A stretch of 64,000 bases of DNA from Adlercreutzia sp910585575 (GTDB taxonomy: Bacteria; Actinomycetota; Coriobacteriia; Coriobacteriales; Eggerthellaceae). Positions 9,041 to 16,743 of the stretch are shown piece by piece. A program made the translations under genes and the position numbers. The DNA is taken from assembly GCF_951801035.1 (NCBI RefSeq), contig NZ_CATOKT010000006.1. One strand, given 5' to 3'. The notes beneath the pieces are model-generated. The model was not told where the DNA came from. It ran no database searches and saw only the letters and a list, made by a program, of their open reading frames with translations. Every line of letters starts with the position of its first letter. Positions within the stretch are counted from its first letter, which is position 1.

Positions 9041-9658
9041 CTATTTCCCTTCATCCCTTACCTCGATGTTGATCTTGGACCTATCGAGCCAGAATGCGGG
9101 TCGAACACCCCATACCTCATTGGGCAACGAGCCTTTCTTGTTGATATCCCCCATTTCACCCACTATGCACGCATGCTTGGTGGGAGAGGAGGACACCTTT
9201 CGTCCCGGGGTGCGCAGCCAGAAGCCTTTGGAAAAGACACCCTTTATGGGCTTGCATCGCCTGTCGAACTTATCGGCAAAGTATTTGTTTGCCTCATCGA
9301 AGCTCAGCACAAAGACCTTGTCTTTTGTTTTATACGGCTCTCTCGTTTCGTACTTTTTGAAATGATCAGGAACGGGAATCAGATCGTTGTCGAGCTCCAC
9401 CTCAACAACCGCATCCCAAATGGCCGGCCCGAGAAGTCCCGGCATCTTTTTCTCCATCGATGATCTGAGCGCGCAATCCTTCCACAGCTCCGTCTTGCAA
9501 TGCTGGTCAAACGTCGCCTCATATATGATATCCCTGCTAATTACCAAAACACGCTCATCGGTCTTTTCGAGTACTCTCAAAGTAGGTATAGAGGACTGGT
9601 GCGTAGCCAAATACTCGACACCGTCCTCTTCGAAAAGTTGCAGAATGGGTTTTTCCAT
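9041..9658 (-). CDS. DUF6273-domain protein
   Basis: A 205-residue protein of unknown function. The C-terminal half has the DUF6273 signature: FWLRTPG followed some 45 residues later by GVRPAFWLDRS. No signal peptide or membrane segment is visible, whereas this domain is often found in secreted or surface proteins. The start has a strong GGAGG site nine bases upstream. It is the last minus-strand gene of the accessory run downstream of brxL. A role in BREX is not shown. Confidence 0.7.
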   Translation of the reverse strand: MEKPILQLFEEDGVEYLATHQSSIPTLRVLEKTDERVLVISRDIIYEATFDQHCKTELWKDCALRSSMEKKMPGLLGPAIWDAVVEVELDNDLIPVPDHFKKYETREPYKTKDKVFVLSFDEANKYFADKFDRRCKPIKGVFSKGFWLRTPGRKVSSSPTKHACIVGEMGDINKKGSLPNEVWGVRPAFWLDRSKINIEVRDEGK

Positions 9659-9731
9659 AACCTTTACCTCCTATCATTCGCGGCCCCAAAGGCCCTCGCC
9701 CTTGCACATCATGCAGTTTGCGCGAAAGCCC

Positions 9732-10187
9732 CTAGTACTCGTAATAGAGGTCGAAGCCGAGCGTTAACACACCGGACTCGTCGGAGATGCTGGTCAGCAT
9801 TGCCGGCTGGGCTCCCCTCTTTTCGCCAAAGGCCGGGAAGAAGAAGACGACCTTGCGACGCGGATTGGCCTGTTCCTGCAGCGCCAGAACCGCCTTGCAA
9901 AGGTTGTCGTACGTAATCTCGTAGGGATTGACCTCTTTATCCGTTACATCGAAGTAGAACTCAATGCCGTTATAGGTGTCCTTATCGCATTTGCGACGCA
10001 CTCTCAGCCGCAGTCGATCGTCGAAGTTCAGCACCTTGGGATCCATGCCCTTCTGGATTTCTGCCTTGATCTTTACCGGGGACTCGGCGGTGAGACCAAG
10101 CGCCTTGGGCGGCTTGGTGACCAGCTTGAGCAAACTCGAGTACGTCTTGCCACTTCTCCAAATGTATTCATTGTCGTCCATATACAT
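9732..10187 (-). CDS. Hypothetical protein, 151 residues
   Basis: I do not recognise a family. The product is soluble, with a basic stretch (RLRLRVRRKC) in the middle and an aromatic C-terminus ending YYEY. ATG at 10185-10187 is chosen because AGAGGGG lies upstream; the frame is open for another 34 codons. The codon usage is less GC-rich than in the housekeeping genes. A GTTGCGCAAC palindrome lies 91 bases upstream of this start, and the same palindrome lies upstream of brxA. Confidence 0.6.
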   Translation of the reverse strand: MYMDDNEYIWRSGKTYSSLLKLVTKPPKALGLTAESPVKIKAEIQKGMDPKVLNFDDRLRLRVRRKCDKDTYNGIEFYFDVTDKEVNPYEITYDNLCKAVLALQEQANPRRKVVFFFPAFGEKRGAQPAMLTSISDESGVLTLGFDLYYEY

Positions 10188-10277
10188 GTCAATTGCCCCT
10201 CTCTCGTTTCCTTGCTTGCGGTTGCTTCTTTCCCAGACTGGCTGCGATTCGATGCTAACCGATACCCACCGAATTCC

Positions 10278-10287
10278 GTTGCGCAAC
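10278..10287. promoter_or_regulatory. GTTGCGCAAC palindrome, copy near the island's distal end
   Basis: Perfect 10-bp palindrome followed by AAT, in the gap before the 151-residue gene. The same 10-mer occurs at 32117-32126 in front of brxA, and a partial copy (TGCGCAACAAT) at 32062-32072. This could be a shared operator; no regulator gene is visible in the island. Confidence 0.35.
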
Positions 10288-10317
10288 AATCTGCGCTTGG
10301 CGATGTCAAATACGGGG

Positions 10318-10500
10318 CTATTCCACTTCGAAGCGCGTCAGGTCCACGCCTTCGCGCTCGGCCAACTCGCACAGCTCGTAGCCGTCGCGCGCATCAATTT
10401 GGCCCAAGTCTCCCAGCGCCGGCCATAGTCCCGCCATCATGGCCGTGCCGTAGTAGTCGCGCAGGTAATCGCGCAGTGCGTCGACATCTATAGTTGCCAT
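10318..10500 (-). CDS. Small hypothetical protein, 60 residues
   Basis: Short acidic protein (MATIDVDALRDYLRDYYG start; LRDYYGTAMMAG motif) with an AAGGTGG ribosome-binding site nine bases before ATG. I recall similar 60-70-residue proteins of unknown role in Coriobacteria and Firmicutes, which supports a real gene. It lies between two larger unknown genes in the same orientation. Confidence 0.65.
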   Translation of the reverse strand: MATIDVDALRDYLRDYYGTAMMAGLWPALGDLGQIDARDGYELCELAEREGVDLTRFEVE

Positions 10501-10560
10501 TCATGCCCACCTTTCGCCTTGCAAGCCAGTGCCGAGCATCCGCACGGCAAAGCGTTATTA

Positions 10561-11871
10561 CTAGAAGTTCTTGGCCGCCTCAGCCAGTGATTCCTCCCAC
10601 TGATCCAACTGCTCGTCATCCATCGAAGCACCCAGAAGGGCCGCCTGGTCCTTAAGCGTTTCGCGCACTACGAACAGGTAATCCCGAAGCGGGGCCAGTT
10701 CGACGTTCACAAGATCGTTGGTAAACTCCATCAGCTTCACGAAGCCGTACCAGAAGGCCTTCACGTGGAAGGAGAAGTCGTCGTCGAGCATGCCGAAGTA
10801 CTTTTTCGCGTTGAAAACCTTCATGCGCTCTGCGGCTTTCAGCAGACTATCCCCTCCCTCGTCTTCCTCGAACGCCAGGGGAATGGAACCGCCCGAAGAA
10901 GTCCGCGGATTCGCGCCGCCATAGCTTGCGAAAACCTCCTCGCCGAATTCCCCGACCCAACCCCAGGAGTAGCCGCAGCACTGGCCGTAGTCGGACTCAT
11001 CAAGGAAGGCGGCGAAAAGGCCGTTGTCGGCCACCACCTGCTTGAACGTCTCCAAGGACCGTTGCACCTCTTCCAGCAGAAGACGCAAAACGCCGGGATC
11101 GTAGCGAAGCTCATAGGTAACATGCCCGTCGTACTCTCCGAGCTTGTCGGGACTCAACGTCTTGCCGCCGACAAGAACAGCCTGCTCATCCCTGAAGGCG
11201 ACGAACGCCTGATCGAGCTTGCTCCATAAACGGTCGCAAAGCTTGCCGAATTCCTCCTCGGACACCTCCTGCGGCGTTTTCTCCGAGAAGCTCTGCGCGT
11301 TGGCCTCAAAAGCGGCCTGCAAGACGCCGTCCAAAGAGCGTACGACCGCCTTCGCTCCAGGGAAAGCATGCACTCCTCCGCTCTCCTTCGCCCCCTTCGC
11401 AAAAGGCACCGGCACGTTCGCGCACACTTGCACATCAAGACGAATGCCGCGGGCGGCCTCTCGGCATGCCTCGTCGGGATTCAGGCGCGGCACCGCATCG
11501 AGGATTTTGGATGCCAGATGCACCGTTTGCTCCAAACGCGCAAGCATCTGTTTGCGATCCTGCATACGGGTGAAGGCCTGGTACCGCTGCACGTAGTTGA
11601 TCGTTTGCGGCATACGCAAATCAGCCTGAAGGGCCTGGATACGTCGACCCGCAACCTCGCGGAAGAACGCCGCTGCCGCCCATCGTCCCCGGTCGGCACG
11701 GCGCAACACATCGTTGCGCGCCGTGCTCTCGAACGACTCCTGCAGTGTGCGCACCCGCTCGCGGCGCGCCGCCTCGATGCCGGCCGCCTCTTGCGCCTCT
11801 CGCGCCGCCGCATCCCGTTCCGCTAAGGCCTCAGCCAGTTCACTGCTGCGGCTTTTTTCATCGGCATCCAT
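10561..11871 (-). CDS. Hypothetical protein with N-terminal coiled coil, 436 residues
   Basis: No family recognised. The first 65 residues are rich in Ala, Glu and Arg and likely form a coiled coil (SSELAEALAERDAAAREAQ and onward). The middle is mixed alpha/beta. A Cys-Cys-Gly aromatic stretch (YGQCCGYSWGWVGEFG) lies near residue 300, and the end is helical and acidic. No signal peptide or membrane segment. A GAGGG site precedes the start. It begins about 30 bases after the leucine-rich-repeat gene, so the two probably form one transcript with brxL. Confidence 0.65.
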   Translation of the reverse strand: MDADEKSRSSELAEALAERDAAAREAQEAAGIEAARRERVRTLQESFESTARNDVLRRADRGRWAAAAFFREVAGRRIQALQADLRMPQTINYVQRYQAFTRMQDRKQMLARLEQTVHLASKILDAVPRLNPDEACREAARGIRLDVQVCANVPVPFAKGAKESGGVHAFPGAKAVVRSLDGVLQAAFEANAQSFSEKTPQEVSEEEFGKLCDRLWSKLDQAFVAFRDEQAVLVGGKTLSPDKLGEYDGHVTYELRYDPGVLRLLLEEVQRSLETFKQVVADNGLFAAFLDESDYGQCCGYSWGWVGEFGEEVFASYGGANPRTSSGGSIPLAFEEDEGGDSLLKAAERMKVFNAKKYFGMLDDDFSFHVKAFWYGFVKLMEFTNDLVNVELAPLRDYLFVVRETLKDQAALLGASMDDEQLDQWEESLAEAAKNF

Positions 11872-11901
11872 AGCTTCCCTCCTCTCCGCACCACCGGCAT
11901 C

Positions 11902-14325
11902 CTAGGCGCCAAGGGCCTCAATAGCTTGGGCCGTGGCGGAGAAGCCCGCTTCGCGCGCCAAGGCCGCAGCGCCGGCCCTCATTTTCTCGGTGACGGCAAA
12001 TCCTCTCTTCTCCATGATTCGAATTTCGTCCGTGCAACCGTTTTTCGCGAAGAGGTTCAGGAGCGCAGCAGTGTTCGAGAAGGTTTCCGGATCGAGATAG
12101 GCCACCATTTTTTTCGCGGCATCGAGGTAGCGGATAAAGCCGGGATCCCACATGGCAGCAACGCGGTCGGGCATGACCGCGCAAACCGCCTCAACGGTCT
12201 CGGTCGCGCATCCGGGGTACAAGATCCCTTCGTATTGCTCAATGGCGTGCCAATGAGACTGACGTGCATCCTGATACACCAAGGGCACCGATGCGCTTTC
12301 CTGAGCGGCGATCTTATAGAGCTTCTTTGCCAGGCCCTGCTTGAGCTTTACCGAACGATAGCAATCTCCGGAATCTACAAGAGCCGCCATGATAAGGCCC
12401 TTGAGGTCAACCGTTGAAAGAAGACCATCTGCAGCTAGTCGGGCAATGAGGCCGTCGCTTTTGTTCGACAGCGCCATAAAGTACAGATAGCCATCGTGAT
12501 ACCCTATGGTTCCGCATCGACCAGGTATCTTCAAACCGTCCTCGATCAACACCTTGTCCAAGTACTTCTTCTTGCGGTTTTCCTGCTTGCTTTCGGTATC
12601 CCCCTTGATAGCCCAAGGCTCGAATGTCGGCTGGAGGGTGGCGCCTCGAGCAATAAGGGCTCGAGCGGTCTCCTCATTGCCGGCAGCCAAGGCCCGACTC
12701 AGGGCAATACAGGGCATCTCAAAGGAATCGAACATATCGTAGAGACGATCGATTGTGGCCTTATTGCCCTTAATGGCCCCGAACATCAGCAGCTCACCGG
12801 CGGAAACAGGGTTGATCTTACTGGCTATGGGAGCCAGATCATCAAGCAGGCTCTCGTCGCCTTTGCGCAGCGCCTTGATCACCGCGGCGCACTGAACGGC
12901 CGGTGACGGCTTCTTGGGTTTCTCCGGCTCTTCCTTAGCGGTCTTCTTCGCAGCCGTAGCCCCGTAGCCGAGCGACTCGAGCATCGATAGCCCCACAATT
13001 TCGCCCGTCTCCTCGAAGTGCTTGGCGGCCTTTTTCGCATTTTTCTTCACATAGGCTGCGTACTCGCTGCGCATTTCCTCCGCCGGACGCGCCTCGGCGT
13101 CACCCGTCGTGCACAGACGCACGAGGGCAACACGGATCTTGTCCTCGAAGCCCGTGATCTTATCCGCCTTGAACAGCTCGTCGGTCTTCTGGAACGCCAG
13201 GCCTCCCTCGATCAGGGGCCTCAGGCTTTTCGCGATCCCGTCCTTGGGAACGTAGGTGGCAAAGCAGTAACCGCCCTTCCCGTCTCGAATGGCCACCAGC
13301 GTATCACCGGCGCACCCCAACGAGGAACGCCAATCGTCAGCCATCACGGCAGGGAGGCTCACCGATCGCATACCCGTATAGGCGCTCTCCCCTATCTCTG
13401 TCACTGAATCAGGAACGATCAGCGACAGGTAACGGCACCCCTTGAAGGCCTCGGCGCCAACCGTCTCCAGCGAGCTCGGCCACGAAAGGCGCTGCAGGCT
13501 TGACTCAGAAAAGGTACCAGCGGGAAGCTCTCGCATATCGTCGGGAAGCGTCACTTCATCGATAGAGGCGCAATAAAAGGCTCCTCGGTGCTCAACCGTG
13601 CGCCCATCGAGAAAGCTCTCACGGACATGCTCGTAGGTTTCAAGGAGAACTCCCTTCGGCAGCTCAACGCGGGCGCCATGGGCCAAACGAAAAGCCTCCG
13701 CCTCGATACGCTTTACGGAACTCTTCATAGCCCACACTTTCAATCGTGCAAGATAGAACGAGTTCTTAGCAAGCGTTGTAACGGTTTTCGGAAGCTTGGG
13801 GAGGAGGGGCTTGGGGAGGGTCGGACAATAGAGAAGCGTCTCGACTTCCTTATCGTAAAGCATCCCCTCTAGCACCGTATAGCGCGTCGAATCGCCTGTC
13901 AGCTCGATCGGATAGCCACCGCCGAGAATGGTATCGGCCACGAAATCGGCCTGCGCGAGCATGTGACGATCTTTGTCCGCATAGATCGACGACGCAAGAG
14001 GCGGGAAAATGCCATATTTCGTCACAAATCTCAGGTCAAGTTCTGATGGATTGGGCGGGCATTGGTCGCAGTCGACGTCTTCGCCCTCATAGGACACAAA
14101 AAGCGTGGTGTGCTCCCAATGCCGGGTACACGGATCGCCTTGAAACTCCGTAAGCGTCTCGGGCAGGTAAATAGCCATCCCGCGACCTTTCGACAAACTG
14201 CCCTCTCGTGCCGCGGTAACTCCGTAGGGGATGACCGCATACTTCCGTTGCTCGATTAGAGGCTCAATAGAAACCAGCTCCGTGCCCACCACAGCTCCGC
14301 AATCGCGAGCGGCTTGAATATCCAT
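11902..14325 (-). CDS. BspA-type leucine-rich repeat and ankyrin-like repeat protein
   Basis: An 807-residue protein without a signal peptide, so probably cytoplasmic. Residues about 175-335 hold BspA-like (LRR_5) repeats such as VTLPDDMRELPAGTFSESSLQRL and SLIVPDSVTEIGESAYTGM. A lysine-rich linker near 450-470 (AKKTAKEEPEKPKKPSP) follows. From about 475 on there are ankyrin-like helical pairs (ELLMFGAIKGNKATIDRLYDMF, RALAAGNEETARALIARGA). Both repeat types usually bind proteins. It starts 30 bases after the brxL stop with its own AAAGG site, suggesting a BREX-linked accessory gene. Function unknown. Confidence 0.75.
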   Translation of the reverse strand: MDIQAARDCGAVVGTELVSIEPLIEQRKYAVIPYGVTAAREGSLSKGRGMAIYLPETLTEFQGDPCTRHWEHTTLFVSYEGEDVDCDQCPPNPSELDLRFVTKYGIFPPLASSIYADKDRHMLAQADFVADTILGGGYPIELTGDSTRYTVLEGMLYDKEVETLLYCPTLPKPLLPKLPKTVTTLAKNSFYLARLKVWAMKSSVKRIEAEAFRLAHGARVELPKGVLLETYEHVRESFLDGRTVEHRGAFYCASIDEVTLPDDMRELPAGTFSESSLQRLSWPSSLETVGAEAFKGCRYLSLIVPDSVTEIGESAYTGMRSVSLPAVMADDWRSSLGCAGDTLVAIRDGKGGYCFATYVPKDGIAKSLRPLIEGGLAFQKTDELFKADKITGFEDKIRVALVRLCTTGDAEARPAEEMRSEYAAYVKKNAKKAAKHFEETGEIVGLSMLESLGYGATAAKKTAKEEPEKPKKPSPAVQCAAVIKALRKGDESLLDDLAPIASKINPVSAGELLMFGAIKGNKATIDRLYDMFDSFEMPCIALSRALAAGNEETARALIARGATLQPTFEPWAIKGDTESKQENRKKKYLDKVLIEDGLKIPGRCGTIGYHDGYLYFMALSNKSDGLIARLAADGLLSTVDLKGLIMAALVDSGDCYRSVKLKQGLAKKLYKIAAQESASVPLVYQDARQSHWHAIEQYEGILYPGCATETVEAVCAVMPDRVAAMWDPGFIRYLDAAKKMVAYLDPETFSNTAALLNLFAKNGCTDEIRIMEKRGFAVTEKMRAGAAALAREAGFSATAQAIEALGA

Positions 14326-14355
14326 AGCTGCAACCTTTCTCTTCGAGGGGATTCC

Positions 14356-16734
14356 CTACAAGTCCAATGCCTTCTTAGCGGCGTCGACGGCGTCGCCATC
14401 CATATAGAAGATGGGGCTTACGGCGCCCATCAGTTCGGGCGGGATGTTCTGCAGATCCTTGATGGCCCCCATGGGCAGCAGGATCTTCTTCGCGCCGGCA
14501 TTCTTCGCCACGCGCATGATGTCCTCGAGCCCGCGCAGCTCGTCCATGGTGCCCGACAGGCGGATGATGCCCGGCACTACCAGCGACGACAGCACCGGTC
14601 GATTGGCCGCCGCCGAGCACAGGCCCACGAACTCGGCCAGCGAAAGCTCGTCGGAGGGGCCCTTGCCCTGCAGATCGTTCAAAAACAGCAGGTAGTCCTT
14701 CGAGCCGATGTGCATGCCCGGGGCCACGCGGCGAGCGTTGTTCTCGAAGGAGCGGAAGGCGGCCTCCATGGACTCGCGCACCTTGGCGCTACGTCCCAGA
14801 CCCTCGTGGTGCAGCTTGCACTCGCCGGCCACCGCACGATTTTCCAGCTTGTACACGCCGTAGTCGTCGCCGGGAGTCCGGCCCACCGAGAACACGTGGC
14901 CCGGCAGCAATGACCCCTCGCCCACCAGCGTGTCGTTGGACTGCTCGGGAACGGACACCACGCATACCTCCTGGGTATCCAGGTCCATATACCCCAGGTT
15001 CACGTCGTTGAACTCGATGCCCGCCATGATCTTCAGCTGCTCCTTCACCCGGCGGCGCCCCTCGATGGCATACTCCAAAATGCGGCGCACGTCCTCTTTC
15101 GTCATGGCGCCGTCGGGGAACAGCAGCTTCGCCAAACCGCTGAAGGTCTTGCGCACGGCAATCTCGTCGCGCTTGTTGAAATCGGCGTTCAAGCGGAAGA
15201 ACTGGTCGATGTAGTGGGTGTAGTCGCGCTTGCGCATCTCTTTACAGAACTCGCTCAAGCAGTCGGTGATAAGGCCGTAGTGGTCGGTGAGCAAATCGCT
15301 GCGCATCTTCGGAATCTCCCAACCGGGAAGGTAGCAGTGGATGCGGTCGAAGTAGGCCGAGTCACCGTTGAACTCCGGCGGGAAGGGGTCGAACAGGTGC
15401 GTGGTCTTCAGCACGTTCTGCACCGTGTCGTTGATGTTGCCCTCCAGCACAATGGAGGCGTCGGCGTTGATCTGGTCGCGGCCGCGGGCGTAGCTGCCCG
15501 AGGCCATGTAGTCCTTCATGATCTGGATGGCGTTGGCGTCCTTGAAGCGCATGCCGGCCACCTCGTCGAAAGTGATGCAGTCCCAATGGCCCACCAGCCC
15601 CGTGCGGTCGACGCCTCGCGAGTTCATGCGGCCGAAGAGGTTGGCCGTGGTGGTCTGGCCGCCCGACAGGAGGATGGCGTAGGGCGAGACCTCCTTGTAG
15701 ATGTGCGACTTGCCCGTGCCGCGCGGACCCAGCTCGCACAGGTTGTAGTTGCGCTCAATGAGCGGCACCATGCGCTCGAGGAAATGCAGCTGCTCCTTGT
15801 CGGACAGGGCGTCCGGCTCATAGCCCGCCGAGCGCAGCAGCAGATGGGCCCATTGGTCGGTGGTAAAGTGCTGGCGCTGGTCGATGATGGTGTCCAGATC
15901 GAGATTCGGCATCTGAATGGGATTGAGAGAGATAACGCTGAACGGAGAATCCTCCGGCCCTCGCTTTTTCGCGCTCTTCTTTTTGGGCGCGGGCTCGTCG
16001 AAGATGTCGTCGAAATCCTCCTCGTCGGCGGGGCGCTTGTACTCAATGCGCATAATGCACCAAATACCGCCTTGGAGAATCTTCGTGTAGTCGCGCACAT
16101 ACTCGGCCGGCATCACGAAGGGCTCGATATTGAGGTTCGCGAAACTGGCCACGTAGAAGTCACGGTACTCGTCAAGACGGGCCGACACCTTGTCGATGAT
16201 GGTGTACTGGCCCAACTCGCGGATTTTCGACTTGATGGTCTCGGACTCGTCGGGGCGCACGTAGTTGTTGGTCAGAATGGCGCGGATACGCTCGAGCCCC
16301 TCTGCCACGGCCGCCTCGTCGTCGGTGGAGCAGTACATGCCCAGCAGGTACTCCAGCACGAACGTGGGCACGTTGGCGCCGCGCTTCATAAGGGCCGTCA
16401 GGTCTTTGCGAACGATCTTGCCCGAGAAGTACTCCAGAGCCAGGCGATCGAGCTCGTCGGTCTCGAAGGCCGTGTCGTAGGCCGCCGCCTCCTTTGCCTC
16501 GTCGACGGCGGCGTCGACGGTCAGCTCGGGCTCGGCAGCAGGCTCGGACTCGGGCTCGGATTCGGGCTCGGAACCGCCTGGCTCGGATTCGTCGGCGGCA
16601 AAGGCGTCGGTGAATACGGCCTCCTCAGCCACCGGACTAGCGGCACCTTGCTCTTCCTCGGCGAAGAAGTTGTCAGCGAACACGGCGTCCTCGTCGTCGG
16701 GCGCGCTGGTGAAAAAGTTGATCTCTTCGGTCAC
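14356..16734 (-). CDS. brxL: BREX Lon-like protein BrxL
   Basis: AAA+ protein of type 1 BREX anti-phage defence. The 792 residues contain Walker A GPRGTGKS at 336-343, Walker B-like FDEVAG (D390, E391) and a C-terminal Lon-protease-like domain. Homology to family members begins near residue 95 (FSGKIVRKDLTALMKRGANVP). The preceding ~94 residues are an acidic, Glu/Ser/Pro-rich extension not typical of BrxL, and an internal Lys-rich linker lies at 250-260. Start is GTG with an AGGAGG site seven bases upstream. It follows pglZ by about 10 bases. Confidence 0.93.
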   Translation of the reverse strand: MTEEINFFTSAPDDEDAVFADNFFAEEEQGAASPVAEEAVFTDAFAADESEPGGSEPESEPESEPAAEPELTVDAAVDEAKEAAAYDTAFETDELDRLALEYFSGKIVRKDLTALMKRGANVPTFVLEYLLGMYCSTDDEAAVAEGLERIRAILTNNYVRPDESETIKSKIRELGQYTIIDKVSARLDEYRDFYVASFANLNIEPFVMPAEYVRDYTKILQGGIWCIMRIEYKRPADEEDFDDIFDEPAPKKKSAKKRGPEDSPFSVISLNPIQMPNLDLDTIIDQRQHFTTDQWAHLLLRSAGYEPDALSDKEQLHFLERMVPLIERNYNLCELGPRGTGKSHIYKEVSPYAILLSGGQTTTANLFGRMNSRGVDRTGLVGHWDCITFDEVAGMRFKDANAIQIMKDYMASGSYARGRDQINADASIVLEGNINDTVQNVLKTTHLFDPFPPEFNGDSAYFDRIHCYLPGWEIPKMRSDLLTDHYGLITDCLSEFCKEMRKRDYTHYIDQFFRLNADFNKRDEIAVRKTFSGLAKLLFPDGAMTKEDVRRILEYAIEGRRRVKEQLKIMAGIEFNDVNLGYMDLDTQEVCVVSVPEQSNDTLVGEGSLLPGHVFSVGRTPGDDYGVYKLENRAVAGECKLHHEGLGRSAKVRESMEAAFRSFENNARRVAPGMHIGSKDYLLFLNDLQGKGPSDELSLAEFVGLCSAAANRPVLSSLVVPGIIRLSGTMDELRGLEDIMRVAKNAGAKKILLPMGAIKDLQNIPPELMGAVSPIFYMDGDAVDAAKKALDL

Positions 16735-16743
16735 GGCATCCTC

